Program-made: the position numbers and the translations under genes
Shown: in pieces, positions 24,383 to 34,400 of the stretch
How the letters are laid out: every line of letters starts with the position of its first letter
Position numbering within the stretch: position 1 is the stretch's first letter
Assembly (NCBI GenBank): GCA_019009955.1
Contig: CM032233.1
Span: forward strand, 20,053,501-20,117,500
DNA length: 64,000 bases
Direction: 5' to 3'
Source of the DNA: Riptortus pedestris
Lineage: Eukaryota > Arthropoda > Insecta > Hemiptera > Alydidae
Notes under the pieces: generated by a model
Told to the model about the DNA's origin: nothing
Seen by the model: the letters and a program-made list of their open reading frames with translations, nothing else
The model's database searches: none

Positions 24383-24840
24383 ATCTATCTATATATTTGT
24401 CTGTTACCGCTCTAGCGGTCGCAATTTTTGTTTGATCGTTACCAAACGCGACATTTAGTCGTTTTATGTAAAAAGAAAGATCAAATTCGTTAACGGCTAA
24501 AATCGGAACACTGGGAGGGGGGTTTAGAGGGGAGGATTTTCGAAAAATCAAAATATCTCCGTTACTGTACTTCGGATCGGTAAATTGTACAGAATCAATC
24601 TTATTGAAAATTAAATTTACTATAAATATGGTTCTATACATTTATTCTCTATCTTGAATATTAACTGAGATATTTGCATTTTTATTAAATCTGGGCGGCT
24701 AACGGACGTGAGTGACTTTTCCGCCAAAAACTAGTTCGGCCGTTTCCTTGATTGCTCGGCTCTCGTGAAATTTCTCTATTCTCTAAAACTTCACGTGGGA
24801 AATCTGCTTAGTTTACGCAGCCCCTGCGTGACGGACTTTT
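24201..24840 (+). mobile_element. AGCAG-family element, full length, short subfamily (640 bp)
   Basis: Palindrome left end, TA tract about 24328-24380, ACCGCTCTAGCGGT, G-tract. The short 3' region carries GGGCGGCTAACGGACG, CTAGTTCGGCCGTTTCCTTG and GCTCGGCTCTCGTGAAATTT. The intact 3' end is CACGTGGGAAATCTGCTTAG...GACGGACTTTT. A good reference copy for this subfamily, with 47087-47720 and 60531-61135. Confidence 0.93.
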
Positions 24841-25522
24841 ATTTATGTTTTTCGTGTCGTTAACATCGAGTAGATAATGACCTTGATTTTATTTATGCCG
24901 GAAACCTATTCTATTATTCTATTATCTTTGATCCTATTTGAGTTAAACCAAAACGCGTAGAGCAACAATTGAAAACCGTAAGATATCAGCAAGAATAGAC
25001 TTTTTATTCATCGTAGAAAAACTGAATTTGCTTCTTAAAAATACGACGAAATAAATGTTGTATCTAGTCTAGAATAAATAGAATCTAGTTTGAATACAAT
25101 CAAGTTTAGTAGTATTTTTGCCGCTAAGGTTTACGTCACTGAAATGTTTGTTGATTTCTGCGTGACGTCAGAAGCTATTTCGCCCGCACTGATGTAAGCA
25201 ATAGATGGTATTTAAACTAGACAAAATATACATAGTGATATATTGGTGTTGTGAAAATCGCATGAATGACAGTTTGTACATTAACTAAGAGCTAAAACTG
25301 AAAAAAATAAATGAATCATTTCAAAATCCAATACAGTAAACTCATAAACACAATAAATATAGGAAAGCTTTTTTGACTAAATGTCGAAACAAGGACGATT
25401 ACGAACAACTTTTTCAACAAGCTTGATAATATATTAAGAGTTAAAGGAAGGACAAGAAAGTCAAACCACTACCACTCATTTTTCACATTTTTCTCAACAT
25501 TTTTTTCTTAATTGGAGAGTAC
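24841..25522. other. Unassigned stretch
   Basis: No ORF or family recognised. The last part (25440-25522) is the likely flank or body of the element carrying the stem-loop at 25517-25555. Confidence 0.4.
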
Positions 25523-25555
25523 TTTCGGGGAAAACAGCCCCATCTTCAGTGCTCA
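25517..25555 (-). other. GAAGAT/GAAA stem-loop (hammerhead-like internal loop)
   Basis: On the minus strand: GAGCACTGAAGATGGGGCTG followed by TTTTCCCCGAAAGTACTC. Outer pairs are GAG/CTC and ACT/AGT. The internal loop GAAGAT versus GAA resembles the CUGANGA...GAAA hammerhead core. The inner stem is GGGG/CCCC. The same architecture occurs at 33463, 40298/40449 and 55640. There is no evident third helix, so self-cleavage is not claimed. Confidence 0.5.
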
Positions 25556-25825
25556 ACCTCGTAACCATTTCCAGTACTTCTCCAGTGACCATAACTTTGG
25601 AATTTCCAATGGAATGTCATACTTTTTATGACAGATTCTTGTAGAAAATCAAATTCTAAAACAAGTTTATATCGTTGAGTTTTTACTATCCTTTAGCAGT
25701 AAAATGTACAAATGTTTATTTCAGAAATGGCACATTTTATTGAAAAATGCTGCATCATAAAAGTTGAAGCCAACAAAATTATATTTGAAACAAGTAACAG
25801 GAAACAGGAATAGATTATGAAAATT

Positions 25826-25898
<73 letters not shown>

Positions 25899-25962
25899 TG
25901 AATGAATCCAAAAAAATGTTTACTTCAAAGAACATCAACGTAACAAAAATTGATCTTGAAAT
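25556..25962 (+). repeat. Unclassified repeat, copy A of an inverted pair
   Basis: From AACCTCGTAACCATTTCCAG through TTCCAATGGAATGTCATACT and CAAATTCTAAAACAAGTTTA to GAATCCAAAAAAATGTTTAC and AAGAACATCAACGTAACAAA. It is the reverse complement of 26184-26606. A TA tract (25839-25895) is inserted in this copy. A third partial copy is at 55936-56103. Confidence 0.75.
25839..25895. repeat. (TA)n microsatellite
   Basis: TA tract after an A-run, inside repeat copy A; absent from the inverted copy B. Confidence 0.95.
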
Positions 25963-26183
25963 GAATTAATTTTAAACTAATTGCGTATTAATTATTTATA
26001 AAAGGAATACATATTTCTACCTGCATACTTTCGTGCAAATAGCAGTCTTCTACTGCTTCCTAAATGAAGAAATTCTAAATTAAATGGAAGACATACCCCT
26101 GATGCAAAGAAATGAAATGTAGCTGCAGCTTGACGAATATCCTTCCCACTTCCTTATATAAATAATTGTCACGTAATTAGTTT
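25963..26183. other. Spacer between the inverted repeat arms
   Basis: About 220 bp of AT-rich sequence with no recognised content. Confidence 0.4.
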
Positions 26184-26606
26184 CAAATAAATTCATTCTA
26201 AGAACATTTTTTGTTATGTTGATGTCCTTTGAAGTAAACATTTTTTTGGATTCAATCCAGAATACTTTTGAGCTATTTCGTGTTTTTTGTTTAGTTTTTT
26301 TAATTTCAGAATCCATCCCTTTTCCCGTAGACTTGTTTCAATGGAAATTTTATTGGCTACAACTTTTATGTCGCAGCATTTTTCAACAAAAGTGCCGTTT
26401 CTGAAATAACGATTTGTGCATTTTGCGGCTAAGGGATGCCTCAAATAAAAACATTCACCGATATGAACTTGTTTTAGAATTTAATATTCTACAACAATCC
26501 TTCATAAAAAGTATGGCATTGCATTGGAAATTCCAAAAAGGTCACTGGAGAAGGTTACGAGGTTGAATATGGACTGAAAAGATTCTTCAGGGGTCCCAAT
26601 TATTGC
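26184..26606 (-). repeat. Unclassified repeat, copy B (inverted)
   Basis: The minus strand reads GGGACCCCTGAAGAATCTTT, CAACCTCGTAACCTTCTCCA, TTGGAATTTCCAATGCAATG, then a 76-codon frame (26444-26214) beginning MRHPLAAKCTNRYFRNGTFV. Copy A has the same DNA with that frame broken. I do not recognise the peptide. The family's outer end may be the CAGGGTGTCCCAACTTCCCG seen at 55861. Confidence 0.7.
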
Positions 26607-26623
26607 ACACCAAGTCTCAGCCT

Positions 26624-26726
26624 TTTATTAGCAGATTTCCCTAAAAGAAAATCAGCTATTGAGGTCGCACTCATGACGCGATTTTCGAAATTTCAAATGC
26701 CCATCGATCCTACCTAGATGACGAAA

Positions 26727-26776
<50 letters not shown>

Positions 26777-27217
26777 TGGTAGGGGGTGTGTGGGGGGGGG
26801 GGGCGAGAATTTTGAAAATTCGAAATATCTCCGTCAATATACCCCGGATCGAAAAAGTGTATAAACATTGTATAAAAAAATTTACTATAAGTATTTTTTA
26901 TATTTATTTATTACAACAATTATTCTCTATCTTGTATATTAACCTAGATATTTGCATTTTTCAGCCTTCAGCAAACCCCCACATCTACTCATGTTACATA
27001 AACAATACTCTATTATAAAATAAACCACTTTATTCAAAGATTAAAAACCAAATATTGTTTTCAAGAGATCTTTATTATACGAGATACATGCAAATATGTT
27101 CTTGTGACCCCCCCCCCTGTCTTAAGTTCTTGACTACTAAAATTCATAATAAATTACAGTACGAGATAAAGTAAATAGTATACAATAAACGTAATAATAA
27201 TAATACAATTTTAAGGA
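26624..27217 (+). mobile_element. AGCAG-family element, 3' truncated, (GT)n centre
   Basis: Starts TTATTAGCAGATTTCCCTAA. The central microsatellite is (GT)n (26731-26775) instead of (TA)n and directly joins the G-tract, deleting the CTCTAGCGG block. It continues through the long-subfamily region (AGAGATCTTTATTATACGAG, CCCCCCCCCTGTCTTAAGTT) and stops near 27217. Confidence 0.85.
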
Positions 27218-27225
27218 GGGTTGCA

Positions 27226-27279
27226 CGGGTCATGAGTGCATCCTCAATAGCTCATTTTCCTTAAGTGAAATCTGCTGAT
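27226..27279 (-). mobile_element. AGCAG-family 5' tip fragment
   Basis: GGTCATGAGTGCATCCTCAA + TAGCTCATTTTCCTTAAGTGAAATCTGCT is only the last 50 bp of the palindrome end, in inverse orientation to the truncated copy just upstream. Confidence 0.7.
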
Positions 27280-28168
27280 ATATGATTGGATAAATTCCTA
27301 ATCTTATCTGATTAATTGATTTTCAATACAGACAGTTTATTTTTGACATCCTAACTATGATGTAATGGCATCAGCTTCTCCATTTGATAGTGTTGTACTC
27401 TGAATCTAAGAAGGATTTCAACCTTAGTTTAGTCGTGTAAAATTATTTTTGGAATTCACGACGACTAATGGAGATTCAGTTAATAAGGTAATCTACTAAG
27501 ATGACGAGGACCATGTGCATCCTATGACACATCTTATTTTAACAAATTTGTATGAAGGTCTAGGAGCGCCATATATTAACTCAACAATATTCAATAGATA
27601 GGAGGCGTGTATTAAATTCTTATCCTACTAGAATAAGAATAACTTCATTCACACTGTGCCTGGATAGCATTCGTATTGTTTCTAATCTTGTTTACTCTAA
27701 CTAACTAAAGCAAGCCAGCACTAGCATACAGAAAAGAATGCATAATTTTTGCATGCATCAAAATTCTATCTGGTTGGTCCTGCAATAACCAAGAATATTT
27801 CTTTCAATAAATATATTTCTCTATCTTTGACCAAAGCCAATTCTTGCTATGCTGGAGTAATAGTCAGACGATGTCGGATAGTTATCCCATCAAATTTCAT
27901 GTATTAATGTATCATGGATTACATTACATTTTCCAGTAGTTATTTGATTTAGATTTTATACCTTTAGTTATTCCAGCTTAAAGCTATTATAGAGCATTAT
28001 TAATTAGTAGTTGTTAGCAGACATAATTGATTGTATTTTGATAAAAATATTCTCTTTCAGTTGACACACTAAGCATTTTGGATGATGATTTTTCACCATT
28101 CATTTAACTTTTGAGCCCATTTATGAAATTGTAGCACGAAATCCTAGAGAGGCTTTCATTATAAAAAG
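27280..28168. other. Unassigned AT-rich stretch
   Basis: Nearly 900 bp without a recognisable gene or family member. One of the longer apparently unique segments. Confidence 0.45.
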
Positions 28169-29374
28169 AAAAGTCCGTCACGCAGGGGCTGCGTAAACTA
28201 AGCAGATTTCCCGCGTGAAGTTTAACAACAGAAAAAGCTACATACCGGTAATATTAAGTGTATAAACACAGAAGATAATTAGAAATCTTCCGAAGGACGA
28301 AATCTGAAATGTAAACAAACAGTTCTGCCAACTTCTTACCGGAAAGAAAAACAATTATTGTAATATATCTGAATATAACGTATTAATTTGATTGAAAACT
28401 ATTTACTATATCTAGTACTGCAATTTATAATGAATCAGAATCATTTTTATCTCAATCACTGAAATTTAAGTAGTCCAAAAACTTAAGAAGGGGGGGGGGG
28501 TCACCAGAGCATATTTTCACGTATCTCGTATAATAAATGTATCTTGTAAACAATATTAATACTTAAGCTTCGAATGATGTGATTTATTACATAACCGAAT
28601 ATTGTTTATGTAACATGAGTAGAAGTGGGGGTTTGCTGAAGGCTGAAAAGTAAAAAATGCAAATATCTTGGTTAATATTCAAGATAGGGAATAAGTGTAT
28701 ATAACAATATGTATAGTACATTTAATTTGCTATATGATTAATTCCTTACATTTTTTCGATCCGACTTATAGTAACGAAGATATTTTGAATTTTCAAAATT
28801 CTCCCCCTCTAAACCCTCCCCTCCCCCAGGTCCGATTTCAGCCGTTAACGAACTTGATCTTTCTTTTCACAAAAAACGACTAAATATCGAGTTTGGTAAC
28901 GATTAAACAATAATTGCGACCTCAAGAGTGGTAACAGTCAACAAAAGTCCTTCACGCAGGTGCTGCGTAAACTAAGCAGATTTCCCACGTGAAGTTTTAC
29001 AATAGAGAAATTTCACGAGAGTGAAGGAAACGGCCGAACTAGCTTTTGGCGGGAAAGTAACTGTCGTCCGTTAGACGCCCCGATTTAATAAAAATGCATA
29101 TATCTCGGTTAATATTCAAGATAGAGTAAAAATGTATATGACAATATTTATAGTAAATTTAATTTGCTATAAGTTTGGTTCTGTACAATGTTTTTTCCGA
29201 CGTATAATAACGGAGGGATTAAGAATTTTCAAAATCCCTCCCCTCTAAACCCCCCGCCACTCCCACTGGTCGGATTTCAACCGTTAACGAACTTCATCTT
29301 TCTTTCTATATAAAACGATTAAATATCATTTTGTAACGATTAAACCAGAATTGCAACCGCTAGAGCGGTAACAC

Positions 29375-29465
<91 letters not shown>

Positions 29466-29686
29466 CAGTTTTGAACGGACCTCATTTTCGTCATCTACTA
29501 GGTAGGATCGATGGACATTTGAAGAAAAATTTCGAAAATTCCGTCATGAGTACAACCTCAATAGCTGATTTCCCTTAAGGGAAATCTGCTAATATATATA
29601 CAGTTTTGAACGGACCTCATTTTCGTCATCTCGCGTCATGAGTACGACCTCAATAGCTGATATTCCTTAAGGGAAATCTGCTAAAA
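28169..29686 (-). mobile_element. AGCAG-family element split at its microsatellite by another
   Basis: The outer copy starts AAAGTCCGTCACGCAGGGGC (28169), proceeds to GAGTGGTAACAGTCAACA (about 28945), and resumes at 29593 with TATATATACAGTTTTGAACG, ending TTAAGGGAAATCTGCTAA at about 29682. The second part has an internal deletion (TTCGTCATCTCGCGTCATGA). Everything between is a complete younger copy in the same orientation. Confidence 0.85.
28945..29592 (-). mobile_element. AGCAG-family element, full length, nested
   Basis: AAAGTCCTTCACGCAGGTGC to TTTCCCTTAAGGGAAA + TCTGCTAA. Its centre is (TA)n then (GA)n (29379-29462). It was inserted where the host copy's TA tract begins. Confidence 0.88.
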
Positions 29687-29815
29687 AGTCTGCTAAAAGC
29701 AGGGGCTGCGTAAACTAAGCAGATTCCCACGTGCTGGTATGAGACGCTAGTGTTCTTCTCACCATTTTATCTAATTAAAAATAGGATGAGTAGAAGTGGG
29801 GGTGCCTCCCCTGTC
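29687..29815 (-). mobile_element. AGCAG-family 3' end fragment
   Basis: AAGTCTGCTAAAAGCAGGGG + CTGCGTAAACTAAGCAGATTCCCACGTG. The GTCCGTCACG part is replaced by GTCTGCTAAAA, perhaps by conversion with the adjacent palindrome end. Similarity ends near GAGTAGAAGTGGGGGTGCC. Confidence 0.7.
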
Positions 29816-30191
29816 CTGGCACTCTCCTGGTCAGATTAAATTCAATTAATTGACAATTGGCATCCGTCAAATTAGTTCCCAAGAAGCTTGACCCCACCCC
29901 ACCACACCGGCCGGGTATCATTATTCCATAGTTCACCATTTGCGCACATATGTGTGTATAAATTCAATGGGACCTCGTTTATGTCTGCAATGGATACAAA
30001 CTGCAGGCTATACACTGTGGTCACATGGGTGCAGGGGCTTTATCACCTGGCTACGGGACCATTTTTATAATTTGCCAGCGGGGGTACAAATCAAGTTAAG
30101 GTAAATAAAGCTATATGGGCCCCGTAGCTCCTGTATATTAGTTGCATTGTGGAAATAGTACAGCCCTAGGGATAATGGGTTATGGGCAACA
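29816..30191. other. GC-richer unassigned block
   Basis: About 375 bp visibly richer in GC than the window (CCCCACCCCACCACACCGGC, GGGGCTTTATCACCTGGCTA, GGGCCCCGTAGCTCCTG). A 60-codon frame at 29888-30070 matches no family I know. It may be a gene or retroelement fragment. Confidence 0.4.
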
Positions 30192-30343
30192 TTTTAACAG
30201 AATTCCTTTGAGGGAAATCAGCTATTGAGGTCGTATTCATGTCGCGATTTTTGAAAAATTTTCTCGTATGTTCATCCATCCTACCCAGGAGATGACGAAA
30301 ATGATATCTGTTCAAAATTATTAAAAATTATATAAATACATAC

Positions 30344-30408
<65 letters not shown>

Positions 30409-30810
30409 GTCTGTGTGTGTATATAAATGAAGGTCAAGTTCGTTAATAGCTGAAATCTGAAAAGTGGGAGGGAGGGGTGTTTAGAGGGGGGAATTTTGAA
30501 AATTCGAAATATCTCCGTTACTATACGTCGGATCGAAACATTGTATAGAACCAATCTTATTGAAAATTAAATGGTCTATAAATATTGTTCTATACATATT
30601 TTCTGTACCATGAATATTAACCGAAATATTTGGATCTTATAGTTTTCCGCTTTCAGTAAACCCCCCCCCTACTCATGCCACCCCCCTCTCCCTTATCCAA
30701 CGAACTTGATCTTTCTTTTTACATAGAACGACTAAATATCGAGTTTGGTAACGATTAAACAATAATTGCGACCGTTGGAGCGGTAACAGACAGATATATA
30801 TTAGATAGAT

Positions 30811-30847
<37 letters not shown>

Positions 30848-30946
30848 TATACAGTTTTGGACGGACCTCATTTTTGACATTTCCTATTCATATCTTGTCA
30901 TGAGTACGATCTCAATAGCTGATTTCCCTTGAGGGAAATCTGCTAA
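30192..30946. mobile_element. AGCAG-family foldback: two truncated copies head-out
   Basis: Plus copy 30192-30678 (TTTTAACAGAATTCCTTTGA ... GTAAACCCCCCCCCTACTCA) is joined to minus copy 30680-30946 (ACCCCCCTCTCCCTTATCCA ... TTGAGGGAAATCTGCTAA). Both outer ends are palindrome 5' ends and both 3' hairpins are missing. The join lies between C-rich tracts. TA tracts at 30345-30407 and 30807-30848. Confidence 0.85.
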
Positions 30947-31941
30947 AACTAAAGATTTATATCTGAGACATTATTCATGGTATTATACACCTGTATCTTT
31001 CGATAAATAGCTTTTACATGGGCCTGATATTATTTCATTTTTCATTACACCAATTGGGCAATTATCAGAAAAAGCAGGATGGCCAACACAAAGACTTAAG
31101 GTATCTTTGAGAACACAATACAAGAATAACGTCTCGTGTGGATAAGAATATTGGTTTAATGAAAACGCTTCTCCTATTGCCTGATCCATATTTGTCAATT
31201 TTAATAAGGGCTAGCTCCAAAAGAGAAAGAGCAATTGAAGAAAACGTTTTATCATACCTAATTTTAAATAAAAAGTATATTATTTGTTTACAATCAAGTG
31301 GCTCTGAAGAGGAATAAGTTTTTTTTTTATATTTATTTTTATTAGTTCGTAAATAGTATGTGTAAATTTCCATGTACATTTAAAATTTTATACCATAAAA
31401 AATTATTTTTTGAAGTGAAAAGTTTTTTCCCCCATATTTGTGTTGTTTATTAACGTAAAACCTTGTCAAAACAAAAATGCGACTTTTGATTTCTTACCCT
31501 ATATACATGTGTGCTGGTCCGTAGACCCGTTAGTAATTAAGAGCGAGTGCATAGCTGGGGGTTGTTATAGATAAAAAGTGAGACATAAGAGGAGAAACAG
31601 AAAGTGAAACAAGAGGCGAGTCAGGTGTTGCTAGCAAAAACTTACCCCATATCCTCCAACCCCCTTCTCCCTTCCCCTAAGTCCCACACAACTTTTAGTT
31701 ACATACCAACTATTATTCAGGATAAGAACTGAGTCCTGTATGCATCTATAATCAAGGTTAGCCATCCCCCTCCCTGAATTAAACCACTCATAAAAAACAA
31801 AATTCCCTATATTTGGAAGTCAACCATCGATTAAGAAATAAATAGTTCAGTTGAATATAATTTACAGACGGTCCTCAATTCATATAATGCTTGTTAGGTG
31901 AGCTAAAAGAAACGAATACGACCTTTAGTGCTAATAGTAAA
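30947..31941. other. Unassigned; two overlapping unrecognised ORFs
   Basis: Reverse-strand frames at 31198-30983 (MTNMDQAIGEAFSLNQYSYP...) and 31379-31065 are modest in length and match no family I know. They overlap in different frames, so at most one could be real. 31398-31500 is the partner of the repeat at 344-466. The remainder to 31941 is unassigned. Confidence 0.35.
31398..31500 (+). repeat. Dispersed repeat pair, copy 2
   Basis: Same orientation as 344-466: AAATTATTTTTTGAAGTGAA, TTGTGTTG, CCTTGTCAAAACAAAAATG, TTTGATTTCTTACC. Confidence 0.5.
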
Positions 31942-32400
31942 AAAAGTCCGTCACGCAGGGGCTCCGATAACTAAGCAGATTTCCCCCGTTCGTCACGCAT
32001 TTTCACTTATCTCAAAACGTAAAAATTGATTGGGAACAATATTTGGTATTTAGGCGTGAAATAAAGTGCTTCATAATAAAACAGCTTATTGTTAATATGG
32101 CATGAGTAGGATTGGGACTTTCCTGAGGAAGCATTGCGCAGAACAAATCATATTAAAAATGCAATATTCTATGAATACTTTTATATATTTTGCCTCCGTT
32201 CTTGAATATTAACCAAGACATTTGCATTTTTTTTAGTTATCAGTCTTCAGTGAACCCCCACTCCCAACTTTTTCACATTAATAATAAGCAGTTATATCAT
32301 AAACCACTTTATTCAAAACATAAATACCAAACATTGGTTTCAAGGTGCATTCAATGTATGAGATGTATGCAAATATTTTCGGTGTGACGCCATTTTAAGG
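31942..32400. mobile_element. AGCAG-family foldback: 3' end joined to internal part
   Basis: Minus piece 31942-32136 (AAAAGTCCGTCACGCAGGGG, CTCCGATAACTAAGCAG...GCATGAGTAGGATTGGGAC) is followed by plus piece about 32137-32400 (CTTGAATATTAACCAAGACA, AACCCCCACTCCCAACT, AACCACTTTATTCAAAACAT). The two pieces pair through the GAGTAG..TGGG / CCCCCACTCC region. All of the 5' half is absent. Confidence 0.75.
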
Positions 32401-33412
32401 TTGTACGCTCAATAATACATGATTTTATTCGATCTACACCACACTCGACATTTAACCGTTACTGAAAACTAAAGATTACACAGGCCTACAAAAAACAATT
32501 TTTTTTTTTTGGTGCCTAGAAATTTTGAACGGATTTTAACTATATTTTTATTGCTGAATCTCAATATGAAAGCAGTTGTTCTGTTTCAGCTCTATATTTG
32601 TAGATAAATTAATTTATCTATCAGATTTAGTCTCTGTAAGACGCCCTACTCATCACTCAGAAGAAATGCCAATTCCAACTTTTCTTCAGCTACCAGAACA
32701 CTGTGAGGACGCATATTGTCTCTCTGATCAGAATTCTGATACTACTGAAGGTGACAATGATTTTGAAACATTATCATCAATTCCTCAATGTTTCAACCAA
32801 TTAAATGACCTCAGTAGAGATCTCAACCTGTCGAAAGAAGCTTCTGAATTACTGGCTTCCAGGTTGAAGGAAAACAATTTACTTGAACCAGGAACGAAAA
32901 TTACATTTTATCGCACAAGGGAGAAAGATCTGCTATCTTTTTTCTCTGAAGAACAAAATTTTGTATTTTGTCATGCTATTAGAGAACTGGTAAAAATGGG
33001 TCTTCCTCAATATTTTTCGGATGACTTTCTCCTTGGACAGCAAAGTGGCCACACCAAGTATCCTTGTTTCTTGTGCCTCTGGGATTGCAGAGACAAAACG
33101 CAACACTGGGTTAGAAAAGAGTGGCCTAGGAGAGAAAACATGGATGTTGAGGAAAAGAATATCACCAATGATCCTTTAGTTCCACGAGAGAAAATCATCT
33201 TTCCACCATTGCATATCAAGCTGGGTCTAATGAAGCAGTTTGTAAAGGCTCTTGATAAGAATGGATCATGCTTTGCATATATAGGGAAAAAATGCCTCAG
33301 CTGAGTATGGAAAAAATTAAAGCAGGAATATTTGATGGCCCACAAATAAGACAGCTGATTAAAGACCCTGACTTCATAAATTCAATGATTGAGATTGAAC
33401 AAAAAGCCTGGA

Positions 33413-33565
33413 ATTCATTTGTTTCATTTGTGTCGTGGTCCAGGCAACGCAGATTTAATCAGCAGGCACTGAGGATGGAGCGTTGACTCCGAAAGTGCAC
33501 TCTGCATAATATTAAAAACCAGTAGAGGACTTGGCCTTCTTATTGATCCTTATTCATTTGTTTCA
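33413..33565 (+). mobile_element. 125-bp insertion with 14-bp target duplication
   Basis: ATTCATTTGTTTCA occurs at 33413-33426 and again at 33552-33565. Removing one copy plus the 125 bp between restores the reading frame words AWNSFVS + VVQNFLG of the surrounding gene, so this is a genuine insertion. It contains the stem-loop GCACTGAGGATGGAGCGTTG-ACTCCGAAAGTGC (33467-33498). There is no coding capacity and no poly(A). It is a candidate small retroelement of unknown class. Confidence 0.75.
33463..33505 (+). other. GAGGAT/GAAA stem-loop (hammerhead-like internal loop)
   Basis: Outer stem GCAG/CTGC, then GCACT/AGTGC, internal loop GAGGAT versus GAA, inner stem GGAG/CTCC, loop CGTTGA. Same layout as the motifs near 25.5, 40.3/40.4 and 55.6 kb. 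A third helix is lacking, so a self-cleaving ribozyme is not claimed. Confidence 0.5.
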
Positions 33566-33880
33566 GTTGTCCAAAATTTTCTGGGTAAACGCAAAGCTGA
33601 AAACTATGTTGAATTAGTCAATGAGATGCTGAATAATTTCAGACCACTTGGGTGTAACATGAGCATTAAGGTATACTATTTACAAAGCCACTTAGCCGTT
33701 TTCCAGATAATTTAGAAGACATTAGCGAGGAGCAAGGTGATGAAAGATTTCGCCAAGATATAAAATGTATGGAGGATCGTCATCAAGGAAGATGGGATAC
33801 TCACATGATGGCAGATTACAGCAAAAGGGATTGTTCTAAAATACATTTTAGAATGTCACGCAAAGGAAGTTTCTGAAATT

Positions 33881-34179
33881 TTCAGTCAGTAATTGGTTTA
33901 AATGATGACTTTTTTTGTTTTCTTTTGTATGTAATAAATAATATATGTGTAATATAATAAAAATTCCTTGTTTAATTTGTTTCTTTAAACCATGGCTTTA
34001 CTTTTAAAATAGTTGAATGTATAATTCACTAAAATGTTGATATCTTAAAAATTCGAGCTGATAGGAAAAAACTAATAATTGAATTCAGGGCATCAAATTC
34101 ATAAGAAATCACCTCCAAAATCTTTGGTACCAAAACCACTGTTGACCAGTGTTATATTAGTAACTGGCCTTGGGATGGG
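33881..34179. other. Downstream flank of the transposase-like gene
   Basis: AATAAT/AATAAA-like words (33930-33960) could be the gene family's old polyadenylation region. No other content recognised. Confidence 0.4.
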
Positions 34180-34400
34180 AGAGTTTAAATGGGGGAATGG
34201 TCGAAAATTCGAAATATCTCAGTGAACCCGAAAGAAAATTTTATATAACCAATGTTGTTAAAATTTAAATTTCCTATCTCTATTGTTTCATACATGTTTC
34301 CTCTGACTCGAATAATAACGCAGTTATTTGTATTGTGTTCCTTTTTCAATCCCCACTTCTACTCATTTGATTATCACTTTAATAAGTAGCTAAATATTTC
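34180..34400 (+). mobile_element. Very old AGCAG-family fragment
   Basis: GGGAGAGTTTAAATGGGGGA, TCGAAAATTCGAAATATCTC, ATATAACCAATGTTGTTAAA, CCCCACTTCTACTCATTTGA follow the family order with heavy divergence. Both ends are lost. Confidence 0.65.

Larger units (their letters stand above)
32576..33880 (+). pseudogene. Decayed arthropod transposase-like repeat gene
   Basis: A 242-codon frame (32576-33304) reads RRPTHHSEEMPIPTF, LNLSKEASELLASRLKENNL, TKITFYRTREKDLLSFF, FLLGQQSGHTKYPCFLCLWD, LPP-type HIKLGLMKQFVKALDKNGSC. I recognise this as a highly repeated, probably transposon-derived protein of arthropods, with function unassigned. After MGLPQYF it skips a central block of roughly 60-70 residues that the family has before LLGQQ. 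The frame shifts at about 33295 and continues as LSMEKIKAGIFDGPQIRQLI to AWNSFV, where a 125-bp insertion begins. Beyond it the family resumes: VVQNFLGKRKAENYVELVNE, LGCNMSIK, then in other frames EEQGDERFRQDIKCMEDRHQ and GRWDTHMMADYSKRDC, ending GSF-stop near 33878. The real start is unclear; residues before VRRPTHHSEE do not look like the family. Cys pairs in PCFLCLWDC suggest metal binding. Confidence 0.75.

Noticed and set aside
30983..31379. Two overlapping reverse ORFs as an exon pair
   Set aside because: Different frames over the same DNA, no splice evidence, no family match.
33007..33345. Reverse 112-codon ORF
   Set aside because: Antisense shadow of the transposase-like gene, whose plus-strand frame has clear family motifs.
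33463..33505. Canonical hammerhead ribozyme
   Set aside because: CTGAGGA and GAAA are present, but only a linear stem-loop can be drawn; the third helix and a cleavage-site triplet in place are not evident.
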